Below, in pieces: positions 38,425-51,513 of a stretch of DNA of 64,000 nt. A program made the translations under genes and the position numbers. Every line of letters starts with the position of its first letter. Positions within the stretch are counted from its first letter, which is position 1. Location: the NCBI GenBank assembly GCA_013433145.1, contig CM024187.1, positions 18,155,826-18,219,825 on the forward strand. The letters run 5' to 3'. Origin of the DNA: Ascaris suum (Eukaryota; Nematoda; Chromadorea; Rhabditida; Ascarididae). Below the pieces are notes generated by a model that saw nothing but the letters and a program-made list of their open reading frames with translations, searched no databases and had not been told where the DNA came from.

Positions 38425-39785
38425 GTGATGCGTGCCAGCACTCTTCGATTCGGGCGTAAAGGTATCGAACCGGCCTACAGGTGGATACTCATCGAATCAG
38501 CCAACAAAATCTGGAGTCGGCCGTTGTTCGATATGATTAGAAATACAAGTGGGTGATGTACAGCATTCATCGGCTATTTCTGGATCATGATCACTTCCAA
38601 ACTGTTGCAAACTGTCCGTCTCAGGAACCGAAATTGAAAAAGAAAAGCACAGTGGAAGGAGAGAGAGAAGGAAGGGAAGTAAGGGAAGTGGAGCATGAAA
38701 GCATTACTTCTTCACAGAATGATGCAGACTATATAAACAAACGCCTTTCAAAATTCGAATTCGTCCATCACGATACGCACTCATCTTACGCACTTACTAA
38801 AGTGTACCTGTTCTTTTAAGTACCGTTTAGAAATTAATTGTCTTTACCGCCCTTTCACACATGTGTTAGGCAGCGAAGAGAAAACACTTGCTGAAACTTC
38901 AAAGCTGTCAGAAGTCATGCTGTAACCGGTGAGCACGAACACCACTCAGCAGAACGCATTTCATGCTGAGAGCACTTTTCACTAGTTTTATTGTCGCATT
39001 ATTCGTTTATGCAGTACTGTTTTTGAACTCTATCGAGCAGAAGAACTTGAAAAAGTTCTTTAGGTAAAGTTACCGCCAATATGAAATAAGCGTGACTATG
39101 CTAAACATGACAGAGAAGATCGCGAATCAACTAGAGCCTAATAGTGGCTAAAACAACCAGCAAACCACAATCAAACGAGAAAGGCGAAAAGAATGATGCG
39201 CAAACCATCTGGCGTCTACTCATAGGCTATGAACAGTGATCAACTGTAGGCATGCTGCATAGAAGCGCTAGTTCGAAATACCACCCACCATTCAAATTGT
39301 TAGTTTCTGTTTACGATTGGAGAAATGAAACGCCACTGATTATTCTATTCTGGCAATAGACTTGAAGGTCTTTATGGGAAACAGCTACGATAGACTTGAA
39401 GCATTTCTAACAGAGAGAATATACCAGATGAAAGAAAGCACTCGATTATCAGTGGAATTCTGCCAAACAATGTTTCCGTTCGTCTTTATGTTGGTTGTGT
39501 CAACCCATATATTAATCACTTGAACTGCAATGATCAACGTTCCATACTTGAAGATATGGTAAATATATATTCCAGAGGTCTTGGCAATAGTTCTATCCTA
39601 AATCGATATCCAAATGACCTCTTATTTGTATGCTTTATCCTGCTACATTATAGCTGGGCACAATAAGGCCCCTACAACTGAGCTGCCCATAATTGAGCCC
39701 AAGTGCATCTTGCTCATCGCCATACATAATTTATCATCACATAGATCCGTTTTAGGCCTGTCACAGTGGATGAAAGCATCTTTAT

Positions 39786-39986
39786 GTGAATAATGAGCAA
39801 TTATACACATGTAACAACTCAGTGTTAGCAGAACAGTAAATGACACCCAACCAGACACCGTTGAAGAATTTTGAGAGACCGGACACCTTAGAAAGACTGA
39901 ATGAATTTAGCCTGTACGTGGACAGGATTCAAGCTTTCGCCTGCTCGACTTCAAATGAGGTGTCCTTGTGCACAACACAATATGCA
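39786..39986 (+). repeat. Duplicated segment, copy 2
   Basis: Second copy of the 34.7 kb segment. Homology stops at AATATGCAA, and the next bases are GTAAGTTTTTAG, a strong splice donor, whereas copy 1 continues as open coding sequence at the same point. Confidence 0.85.
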
Positions 39987-42900
39987 AGTAAGTTTTTAGG
40001 TATTGCTCTTGCACAAATATTGAACTGAAATGCTAATATTCAAAGACCGTTACTGCATATTAAGTGAAATAGAGAAAAGAAATGTTATGATGTCATCGAA
40101 GCGTTAAGGAGCAATTCTTCCGAGTGCACAAACCGGAGGCAATGAGGCGACCGTCGAACGAGATATCGAACCATCTCGTCACTCATTTGCTTGCGCATTG
40201 GCTGTTCGCAAAGATTTTTTTGCGGAATTCGCTTGAAAATGCTTTTCACACGTCGCCCAGCATCAGTGGAGTGATGATGTCGTATCTCTATTGTGAACAG
40301 CAATTATTGTCAACTGAAATATGTAAAGCTTATCCTTCCTGCGAGGGCGAGGGAAATTTTCATGCTCGTGGAATTTCTATGCTCGGTTTTTAAAAACGTG
40401 GTTGCGAATGAATACGACTGGTTTTTAGAAAGGATGCAATAGGTAACTGTAGTAGTGTCATTATTTTCTAATAAGCGAACTTCGGGAATGTGGAACAGAG
40501 ACGCCGAGGGGGTGGGGCAATATTCGCAAGGCTCACTTTTTTGACGCAAAAATGATCAAACGTGAAAACCACAGCGAATGCCGAGCTATCGTCGGGCTGC
40601 AGAGCTTTCGAAGGTGGGAGCTCGGCGTTTTGCATGTCAATTCATCGTGCTCTTTTGGCATCTGCAGTATCTGCGAAATGCTTGCGACTTTCACGAAAAG
40701 CTGAGCAAAGTGGCGAGATTCGGCCTAGCGACTGGTCCTATTTTCTGGAACGAAAAAAAAACTTGCCATACCAACCGTTTCCGACTAGCATCTGGGTTTT
40801 CGTCAGCGCTATTGCTATTACTGGAAATCGAATGTCTATTAAGTTCTATAACAGCAGTAGTAACCTACAAACACCAATGCATTTACTGATCAAATGTTTT
40901 CTTCATTACTTCATAAGAAATTCTTCGAGGGCAGAGACTCAGAATACTTCAAACTGGAGGGTTTGCCGTCAAATCTCATCGAATGCTTTCACCATTACCT
41001 GGACAGTTTCAATATCAAAGCATGGAGCTCTGCTATTCGCAATCTTTTTCGGAAGTGTGCTCATGATTTGCACCTCAAGCTTCACCTATACTTCGTCCTG
41101 GTAAACGAGAGTAGAGTTGACGAATTTTTTGGCGTGGTAGGGCTCTACAGCGTAAAGCACAATATGATATAACTTACGAAAGTTTCGATTACACAAGATA
41201 TATTACTGCACAGTTTATGAAAATTTCGATGCTCTATAGTATAGCGTAATAAAGCTTAGGAAATTCCAAAGTGCTAAGGGATAATATAACACAGTTTTGG
41301 GAATTTTGGAGGGAGTAGTTGTGCCATAGTTATGCCATAGTAAGTTATGCCATAGTAGTTCAAAAGTCGAAGTGAATCAGCAGCACTGATTCGTACAGTT
41401 TTTACTAACTGTCGTTTCTTTTCTCGCTCATTACTTCTTGTTGTTCCTAACTTTAGGAAGTGGAACTTATTTACACGTTATCTGTGCACACTACTGCTGT
41501 TCCTGTAGACTGCACTTCTTTTGAGGCAGATGGCAAACATAATGGAAGAGGGGCAACTTGTAAGGCCCTAACAGCGATGCGTTTTCCTTGGGGGTATTGG
41601 TACTTAAAGAGGTTTCTATTTTTTTGCCTTGATGGGTAACTTCTTAATGAGCATGGGGGATATTTGCATTTATTCGAAGCGTGGATTCCTTGAGTCAAAT
41701 TGGATTACATATGCCAAGCACCTTTTTTCTTTTGCAACATTCACTCTGTCTCTGCTTCCGATTAAATGGGTCTGTATTAGAAGATTTCTGGAAAATGCGT
41801 GATGAAAACGTGAAATTTTCGGATGCGCCATGATGCGAAGTTGTAGGTAAACAAAAAATTTTTAGCGGACGGGGCAGTTGCAACATATAGGCTTTTATTT
41901 TGGCATATTTTTGCGACGCCGTTATCTTTAGGTATGATTACTATATTTAAAATTTTTATTTTATGGGGTTTTCGCTCGGAAATTGTGCAGTTTAAAAGTG
42001 AACATAATTTCGGTCCGACCTAATTTCTCACAAAATTCAGCGTTTTTTCTCTAATTTTATCAAACCCTTATGCTTTGCGCACAGCATATGGGCGAATGTT
42101 GTTGCTAAAATCGCCGCTTGAGCACATCCAGCTGCACTCTCTCGCTGTTCCCGTTGTGCATTCTGATTACACTAGATGCCGATATCTTGTTTTACAATAA
42201 ATTGCTCTTTCTATAATAACTCACATGCATCACGTTTCAATTCAGCGTATCTTCTTCAACACACTGTCTAGCGCAGTTTCCTCATGTTCGTGCTACTCGA
42301 TGGAGTTTTTTCAACTACCTTTTTCAAAGATTTGTCCTCCTAAAATTCCTCACAAAGGTGAGGTCCAAAGTTGAATCATTTTTCTACAAGAGTCTCCGGT
42401 CACGGAGCCCCGAAGGAAAGATAACGGTGAACTCCGGATACTGTTAATGATATCCATTGTAGGAACAAAATACACTGTGCTTGCAGTGTACCACGGCCGT
42501 CTAAAAAAAATTGCACATATCATGAAGAAATATAATAGAACATGAATACAGTTTATTAGTAAATTTTCGCGAAAATACAAGTAGAGTTTGACTTTTTGTT
42601 TGCTGTACGTGCAATTTTATTTTATTTCACTTTTTCGAAATATCAAAGTGTGGAATCAGTAAAATCTTTCATTCCTTCGCAATCTCTCAAGCAAAATCAC
42701 CGCACATATTAAAAGACGACTGAGATTTCATCAAAGAATTGTTTTCTGCCTATTCGATGAGCATTTAACGTGTTAGTTTTTATATAAGCATACAACAGGT
42801 CTATGTATCTCTATTTGTTGGTTAAACAAGGCCACAAAAGTCACAGTGATCAAACTTGGCGTATTTAATCTATAGACGGCCCTCTATCATTAGTTTTATT

Positions 42901-43287
42901 ACAATGCTTTATCTTCATAATGTTGATAGCTAGATGTTCACTGAAAACTGTAAGTCAGTTGTTCGCCATAATCGGTCGGATGAGTCGCCGAAATCAAACA
43001 TTTTCAATTGAAAATTCATACAGTCGATTTATTCGATGTTTTTACAGGTATAATTGAATTTATGAAGCACCATTTCAGAGCAATTTCTTTCGCCTGGTAA
43101 AGCTAGGTCAAAAACAAACTAGCCATAGTATGGAACAGCATAGTCCTATCTTGGAAATAGCGAATGTTAGAGAAGAACAATTTAAAAAATGTGCCATGCG
43201 TGGTACCTGGACCAGTACATGTAAAAGACCGCTCCAAATAAAACTGTTCAAAAAATCGTGTGTTTTAGTGGTTTACTGTCCAATTAG

Positions 43288-43333
43288 GTGGTTTGAAACC
43301 ACTACTTAAAACTACTTAAACTACTTAAGTAGT
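43288..43333. repeat. Small palindrome and ACTACTTAA tandem repeats
   Basis: GTGGTTTGAAACCAC is a 15-nt palindrome and is followed by three copies of ACTACTTAA(A), the last running into ACTACTTAAGTAGT, itself palindromic. It lies in sequence with no gene call. Confidence 0.7.
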
Positions 43334-45783
43334 CAGAATTTGCTGGGTCCAATAAACCAAGCATATGGTTGCCGTGAATTGAATATTCGGGCCTCGATGT
43401 GTTGCCATCCAGCACTCCACATCGTATTTCACTGCCAATTTGTTACTGCGCGTATGAGTACAGAAATTCTCAGAATGGACTCTTGTAAGGAATATCGAGC
43501 GAAGGACAACGATGTAAAATATTCCAGATGTCTCTAATTTGCAACGCTAAAGCAAACAAATTATGTCGTTTCATATATTTTACCTTACACAGCTTCCTAC
43601 ACTTATCAGTGCCGATAACTTTTCACTCGCGAGATAAAAATGCCCGGCATTCCATAAGGGATTTATTTGCTTCATTCAGGTGATCGTCGTTTAGTTTCAT
43701 GACGCGTAACTCTTTGAGCAGATAAACATATTTGGCAGTGATGTCGCTACACAAAGGGTTTGTGTTTTATTGTCGTCCTGTCCTGTAGCAAGTACAGTGC
43801 AGTATTTGTGTAGGGATGAAGTTTAGCAGTCAATACGGCAGACCACATTCTTAATTTTATGAAAGCACAGTATCGTAGCGTGTATCGGTCAGCCTGGAAA
43901 TACGGTAGAGTGCACTCGTTCTCGCCTCAGAAACAGTTTTTCAAGTAATATAACTGAGGCGAAATAAGAGAAAAGTTGAAAATAGGTAGGCTGATATTTG
44001 GATAGATGCTCATATGGCCAATGAAAATGATAGAAGCAGCAAGAAATATGAAAAGAAATTCCCCAAAAAACTAAGGTATCACGTGGTCGTTTGTAAGTTG
44101 GAGTTGATGCCTACAAGACTAAACAAATGCCCTGCTAGGTAAACGTAATGTAGCTGCCGATATCTGGGCAGGCGTGGGAACCATTCCACATAAGACTGTA
44201 TAAAAAGGCGAACGTCGCAACAATGTGGATCGATTCGTCCATGTGCTGTCGAGAAACTCGATTATCTCGCCGAACGTCGCTTGACAAATATTTTGTGAAG
44301 TTGGTGCGAAGTTAAACCATTTGATAGAATTCCTTCTATGACCATGTTGTACTTATACGTTGACGATCGTTAAGCTCGAACCTCACTCGTGCTGTTCCAT
44401 GCGAAATGTGAACTCAGCAACCTACTTTAACTTTTTATATTTTTCCATTCGCCGTATGAACGTTCTCGTTCAGTATTTAACTGCATGAAATTTCGATTCC
44501 AGTCATCGACCTTCAGCAAACCAAAACGCCTAGGCGTCTTGGAAAGCCTGGGTTTGGGATTTTCGGTGCAAAACGTCTAGGTTTTGGAACTTAGGCGGTA
44601 CGTGACCGCTGCAGAGTTTCCACTTCTAGATATTTTTGGGAAATTAGGTTTGTCTGGCACATTACGATGACTTCATATCATGTATACGCAGCTAGGCTTG
44701 CGGACGCACCGCACCCTTTGTTCAGAATTTTCTACTGCGAAACTACTGAAGCTAGAGGTATAAAGTCTCACCTATAGAATCTAAACCATATGATCGAGTT
44801 CTTGTTTGCAACACCTCCACGACTTATCATTTTCACAAAAGTAACTGACCGTAAAACGGGTCATAAAACTAATAGATTGAATTCATTCAGCTATAAGTCG
44901 AGTATAGGTCAAAAGCTATCTTATGATATAGGATTTCTCAACCGGTCGTTCCATATGAAAAACACTTTCTCAAGGCTTCTTTCATGGTGGGCAGAAATGC
45001 AGGAGTGCAGATCATTTCATTCTTCACTGCACTATTTTTTCAATCACGTCTTCTAATGCATCACCTATGTCATTTCAACATCTTCGCTGCTTTCGTTTTC
45101 ACAAAAAAGTAAAACCAATTTTGGGATAGTCTTGACGTATGCTTACACTTCGTTTCGAGCATCACAGTGTTCCTTTTTTATTGCGCATTTTAGCGTTTCC
45201 TTCATCAAGCACATCGACTATACCACCAGGTACCATCTTTTTTCCATTTCTGAAAGTTTCTCCAACTCTTTCCCTTGCATGTTTCTGAAACATTGTATAT
45301 TCCCCAGTTTTTTTTTTATTTCTAATTTCTAATTTTCCTTCGTAATTTCTTCTATTTCGTATGGTTCATTCCATAATTTCTTCCATTCTAAACTAGGTAT
45401 GTATTCCATAGTTTCTAAAGAACTGAAATACGGTGTATGCAATGCATGAGCCCGAATTAGGACAGATGCTAGAGGTGCAGTAGGGGTAGGACTGATGCAA
45501 GTATGAGCACAATGCCGAGCCGAGAACCCCAGTAAAATGATTCATGTTCAGTAGCAGCGGCATGAAGATGTGTCGCGAAGACTTGCAAGACACAGTTTTG
45601 CATCAATCAACAGGTCGCTACGGCATCCATAAACAAAGAATGACAAAATGCCCTAATATTGTTTTCATGCGAGTTTTTCGGCTTTACACAACTCCATCCA
45701 AAAGAAACCTGCCTTTAGGTTCGACTATGAAGCACTTTTCTGATAGACCTGACTTTCTAGCCCCGTGGCGGCATGAAATGAGC

Positions 45784-46560
45784 ACTCGATGAACGAAACG
45801 AAGAGGCGAATCAAAAGCTTTATGGCAAAGGAAACGAGCTGAACAGTTTACGCTCATCAACAGTGTTTGGTTCTCCCGTCGTTTTAAGAAAGGTTCTCTT
45901 ATTGCACAAGCCAACGAATGTGCGAACATTTATTGAAAAAGAACAACTGCATAACAAGATAAACGATTTACAACATCTCAGCAAAGCAATTAAACAATTC
46001 TGAGCACCCAATACAATTTATTTCGACAACCACCATACCTCCCACTTCCAACAAAGGATACTGGTGTGCGGAACCTCCCTAAGCTACCGAAACAACGGCT
46101 CAGCTCCGTGTATGACAGATATGCGGAAATGTATATGCAGCTTGATAGCAAACCATCGTCAACAACACTGATCGGGGTAGGCAGCACGCTAGACAACGTG
46201 CTTCATAAATGCGCGCATGATTATGGGCAATTCGAAGAAACAAAATTTCTACACAAAATTTAAAGAAAACAAGAATTCGCGCTGAATATCTGTGAAGAAT
46301 ATTACAAAGCACGCCAAATCAAGCAAAAGAAAATCGAACTCATTGAGGAACGTATACAACACTTGGCTGAAACAATTGAAAAATTGGAGAAACGCTAATC
46401 GTGTAAGCGCACAACGAAATGACGACCAGAGAGGCAAGCAAATCGCAGTGGTAGAAAACAAGTGGAACAAATCAATGAATCCACTTGGCGAGCCATTAAA
46501 CCACAAAAAAATGTAGGCAAAAAAAAATTGTTTGATTGTTTCAACACCTCAAAATCTGAT
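45784..46560 (+). pseudogene. Decayed coiled-coil coding segment, possibly gag-like
   Basis: A series of open stretches broken by single stops reads as charged helices: FIEKEQLHNKINDLQHLSKA near 45,930, then LPKLPKQRLSSVYDRYAEMY from about 46,070, and after a stop ICEEYYKARQIKQKKIELIE and ERIQHLAETIEKLEKR up to 46,397. Heptad-like spacing suggests a coiled coil. The disrupted frames suggest a dead gene or retroelement gag; no flanking LTRs or RT were recognised. Confidence 0.3.
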
Positions 46561-49500
46561 TAAAAAATCGTTGAAGAGGCGATAAAACATGACCACTAAT
46601 CCAAGTGAAAAGCGAAACAGTGCTTCAGAAAAAAAAGGGATCTCCAAAAAACAATGGTGCATAAAAAGGTCGAGAGATGCCAGTGCTAGAATACGCTCAA
46701 TCAGAACTGACAGAAAATAAAAATGGCAAGATCCGAGACTAATTCCATCTTTCGTTATTTTTTCCAACTGTGCACTTTAACCGCTCCTATCTATGTGTTC
46801 TCTAATATTACGCCTAATTCCCGCCCGGACTCTGTTGAGAAAATCATCAAGCGGGCGGTAAACCGAAACAAACAAAATAAATCTAAATACTAATATAGCC
46901 TCTAAGTCTCCACCCCATGTTCAACCTCAGGCTCGAAATCAGGGTAACGAAGTGAGAACTCCCTTGCAAAAAACCTCGAAGAATAAAAAAATCCATTACT
47001 TCTTGGATTTCAACACTCTTATTCAACTCAGCTGAATTTCATTCATCACCTGAAAATGAATTCGCACACCTTGTCGGTTGACGCAAATTTGTCGAAAAAC
47101 CTCACTTACTCCTTTGAAGCTAACGCAATAGACATGAGCCCACGCAATTAACCAATTTATGATAGAATTCGTACCAGTGCACAGTTAACATCACAAGCGT
47201 ATTTTTAAATCTCACCGCTCATCCGTTATCCGCACATAAGATTTTCTGGACTGTTCGGTTCTATCGTATCGGCCAAACGTAATGTTCTGATCACAATTCT
47301 AACCCTCGACTTGATATCGACAAAAGAAATTCAATTTCTTCATTTTGGCAAGCAATTTGTAATAAAACATTATATAATCAAACAGCTCATCAAGCAGCTT
47401 ATTTCGAATATAACGACAACAGTGATACAACAAAACCGTACGGCAAACATGTACCGTCGCTTAAGGCGCTTAAATATCCAACTAGAAAATTGATAAGCGC
47501 CAAATGTTTTAAAACCGTATGGTGACAGCAAGAATACTAATAAAAGGGCTTTAGAGATATACATCATTCAAGAGATAGCAACTGCAGGCTGAATGAGCAA
47601 CGCTAACCACCTGAACACATCGTAGCGCATCCAATAAATTGTGCTCACTGCGACTACGCAAAAGCACAACCAATCCACCCCCACCGATCATCTATCAACG
47701 AGTTCATCTTTGCCTAGCCAAAAGGTGCGCCATCTACTCAATTTCCCAGCACATTAAAATCTTTCCGTTAAGGAACATAGAAAATTTCAACAAAATTTAA
47801 GCAATGCACTGTAAATCCCCAATGGCGCAATTGGACAGGCAGAACTATTCGTTGAGAAGCAAACATGCAAAACGAACGCTGCTGACAATGTGTGGCCACA
47901 GACAAACATTTACAACACTATGAGCAGCCAATTAATGAAGGCAATGCTCGCACGACAACACCATGTCGTACGCACAGACCGTTAACAAATACATCAACAT
48001 TCTGCATGGGTTCAGTGCTCCACCTACTCCAACACACAGACACACAACGACACTATATCATCACACTCGCAGGCGCACACTGAGGTTATCCCATTTGCAC
48101 CTGTACGTTATAGCGCATATAAATGAATGCGCACCTAATCCCACTCCACAACGTGCTAATCTGTTCATCAGGAAGGAGTACCAGTGTGGATCCTATCTAG
48201 AGCTACCGTTATTATTATTAGATTAGAAGCGAACGCCGATCGCCTGATATAGCTCTTATCAGTTTTAACCGATCCAACAACGGATGCAAGAACTGGTACT
48301 TCTTCCTTTATGGAAGTCGACACTCTGATCTTTTGCAGCTTACAATTAGTGAAGACCCCGACACGATGGCTCTTCGCTGTGAATAACTCACCTGAGCATA
48401 AAACAGTGACTGTAAACAATAACAAGCTTCAAGGTACAGGGAAATAACGCATGCACATTCCCTTCCTTACAGCATTTACCAAAATATACTTGGGCCTGGC
48501 TACAGTCCTGCCAGCAACTTCAACTTCACGATTAGTTTTGGTTTCTTGAATGGTAGCGTTCTCTATCACCTCAAAAGTGACACCATACATGAGCAACCCA
48601 TTCCCTCCTACAGCGCCGCGAGAATGCGCTGCAAACGCAATAGTTTTTCAGGAAAGATCCGCCACCTCAACACTCAGAATAAACATTTCAAAAAAAACTT
48701 GAAAGATTTTGGCCTGGAAGCGCAAAATTTTCTGCCTGTTCGGATGGTGTGTTGTGCTATTAAGAAGTGACTAAACGGTAGAATAAACAGAGTGCGCAAT
48801 AAACTTTCCCACTCAAAAACTTGTGCTGCACTCGAACCTATAACTTGAACGTCACCGAGAAAATCAAATTTATAATTTCCTAGAAATCAGCGGAAAAGCA
48901 AACAACCCACAAAAAGCCCATACATTAATTGCTTTCGCGATACTTCATAAGAACACTATTTTCATTTGAAAACTCTTCAACAGTACAAAAATTCTTCAAA
49001 GTCGAGCGAAAAAAAGGCCGAAGCACATTGAGATGTATGCCAGTACGCGCTTCTGCAGTTCCACTTATCTGACTAATCAGTTTCACAAGACGCACATAAA
49101 TAACAAAACTCTCCATCTTAAATTCAGCTGATGCAATCTCTACCTATAAAAGACTTCTTTTCAAGTAAAACGCGACACAACCCATGCAGGAGTGTGTCAA
49201 TTTGGCAACATATTCAAGTATCCACATTTCCGTATAACTCTCGGTGAAGTTTATTGGTCAACGTGAAACACAATTTGGAGGAGTCCCACAATGTAACTCA
49301 TACTAATCAAATTCATAAGCTTGATTTCAATGACTCCCGAGAGTGACAAACACAAATACACACAGACATTGCTATGTTTCGTTCGGCGAATGGAAATTTG
49401 CAAAAAGCGCATACGAAGGAACAAAAACAATAATTCGACGGTACTGCGCTTTTTGTGGAGTCCAAATTCAAAAAACTTAACGCCCGCCAAGAAGTTCTGC

Positions 49501-50327
49501 GACAACTGTGGCGAAAAAAGAACGAAAGAAAGCAAACCAACAACCGATCGACAAATTTTATGAAAAAGACCCGCAAAACCCCGGTTTTTGGTCGGGGATG
49601 AGGGGAAGAGTGTGCCCGCATATCCAAAAATCAAGTTCAACTCTCTTATTAATGTTCAGTTAACTTTCGCATTAAAACACAAAATTGTCAACGCGTACTG
49701 CCTAATGCTGCCAACAAATCGAAATGCCTTGCCCACGTGAGTGCCACAATGAAGAAATATAGATGCAAAATGGGATCTATCCTGTTAATCGAATCAATAC
49801 CCCATAAAGTGTAAATATTATCGAGTAAGTAAGCTAACGGAAGGCATACTGGTCGACAGATACACACACCGCCAACTGGTGAATGACAAATGACCAAGCG
49901 ATGCTACTCTCTAAGGGAAACGAGAGTGTCACCAGCAAACGAGATGCTCATTAAAGGAAACGCGCTTATTACAGCACATATGACAATGTGGCAATTGCAA
50001 AACAAAAATGAGACATGCAGTGAGAAATAACACCGGGCATTATATTGCCCCAACCACTGTTGACTCAACATCCATCAACTCCCACAAACTCATTTCACTT
50101 GGGCTGGAACGTTTGAGGCGCGAAAAGACCTGAAAAGCACATTTGTATTTCCTCAAAAGAATGCAGACAATTGCAGAAGTAGACATCAAAAATACGACTC
50201 TTCGCTTCAAACAAAACAGAATCGGGCGTAGCTAAACGATGAAATGAACTTTCCTTTGACTAAACACTTTCTGCGAGCAACCTGAATTGGAGGAAACTTA
50301 TACAACGCAGAATGATAGGATTGTGAG

Positions 50328-50365
50328 TTAGTGCTTTATTTGTAAGGAAAAAGAATGCCGATCGC
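50328..50365 (-). CDS. Speculative terminal exon of the zinc-finger gene
   Basis: A strong acceptor, GTTTTTTTTCAG|GCGATC, enters in phase 1, as exon 16 requires, and reads DRHSFSLQIKH to a TAA stop. An AATAAA hexamer overlaps the coding end, which is unusual. The exon is too short for composition to help, so this is only a candidate. Confidence 0.2.
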
Positions 50366-51341
50366 CTGAAAAAAAACACTTTGAAACTTACAGCATAAAA
50401 TGATGTGAGTGGCATAAGTTCATCACAGCCATCGCTGGCTGCCACTTGTTATTCGATCGTTTACTTTTTTAAATTCAGCACGACGGTCGCTAGCTAAACT
50501 GCATTTCGCTATTTCAGTCTCCCAGGTGTTTTCAGAACACTTTTTTGTTAGCATTTATTCTGGAAGCAGGTGGAAAACCAAAACATTAGCGAAGAGGGCA
50601 GCACGGAAACCAGCAAAACCCGAATTTAACCCCGTTCGGACTTTCCAGAAGTGCATGGATTTCAGTTGTTGAGAAGTGATGAGTATTAAAACTCGCATTC
50701 ATTTACCCTATCAAAATTAAAGCAGATTGAGTGAGCAGGAAGATACTAATAAACATAAGGAATAGAGAAAGACATCACTGGTAAAGTGCGAAAGAGAAAA
50801 CGCATAGCAGGCTAATGACGAAGATGCATTAATGAAAGTCCAGCAAGCAAAAAAGATCGCTTAAACAGGGAAGAGGTTTGACGGACACTTACAAAGAGTG
50901 GAAAAACTTGTGAAGTCAAACAAAACACCATGCTCCCGATAAGAAGAAAGAAATTTTCGCCAGAGTTCCGGGTCCAGTGTACTGCTCCATGCACCTCGAC
51001 ACCGAAATGAACAAATGAACTGGACAGGACTGACTAATAAACGGAATGAAAATATAACCATGGGGTATCTGACATCACAGAACGCTTATTTATAGTTCAG
51101 TAAATGAGCTACGAATTACTATGGCTATGAAAAATCGAACTTTCAGTAGTAGCTAAGATTACATAGTCGACGGTCATTGAGACCACTTCAAAGAATAAAA
51201 GTGCTCGGCTATAAAAAAAATACCTCGAAGAGAAAACATTTTTTGCTGAGTGCACAACAACGTCGATTCGATAATGCACATTGGTATCTCCTGTTAAGGG
51301 CAATATATGATACATACGCAATAACCATCAAACACACTCAC

Positions 51342-51513
51342 CAAAGTTGGCAGGAGCCATACCAGCCTGCATGGCGACCAAAGCCTGCTCGTAAGCTTGC
51401 TGCGCCATAGCTGCATTTGCTGGTGGCATCATCGGGAAACCACCAGCGAAACGCATCTGCGACATATATTGCTGCATCTGTTGTTGTTGCTGCATTTGAG
51501 CCAAGTAATGTGC
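51342..51513 (-). CDS. Zinc-finger gene exon 16: Gln/Met-rich
   Basis: The acceptor TTTCTTTAAG|GCACAT and strong donor CTTTG|GTGAGT bound 172 nt, phase 0 in and phase 1 out. It encodes AHYLAQMQQQQQMQQYMSQM and GGFPMMPPANAAMAQQAYEQ. At least one more exon must follow at lower coordinates. Confidence 0.75.

Larger units (their letters stand above)
25518..51341. other. 26 kb gene-poor, repeat-bearing interval between the two genes
   Basis: I found no exon chain with consistent splice sites. The interval holds the retroelement fossil, (TA)n tract, mariner-like remnant, duplicated segment and decayed coiled-coil segment listed separately; the rest is AT-rich sequence with short unbiased ORFs. It should contain the 3' UTR of the zinc-finger gene and the promoter and any 5' exons of the RING gene, neither of which I can place. 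Confidence 0.5.

Noticed and set aside
38448..38480. GGTATCGAACCGGCC, resembling a tRNA T-arm
   Set aside because: No acceptor stem, anticodon arm or D-arm can be folded around it on either strand.
40562..41172. Overlapping plus-strand ORFs of 180, 103 and 92 residues
   Set aside because: Three frames are open over the same region with no motif, no codon bias and no splice structure, which is consistent with locally stop-poor DNA.
49251..49640. 129- and 104-residue minus-strand ORFs
   Set aside because: Hydrophobic, F/L-rich translation of A/T-rich DNA with no exon edges in phase with the zinc-finger gene.
25518..51341. Idea that the zinc-finger gene and the RING gene are one giant gene
   Set aside because: The zinc-finger gene's last exon leaves phase 1, while the first RING-gene exon is phase 0 and opens with an ATG after an in-frame stop; no linking exons were found in the 26 kb between.
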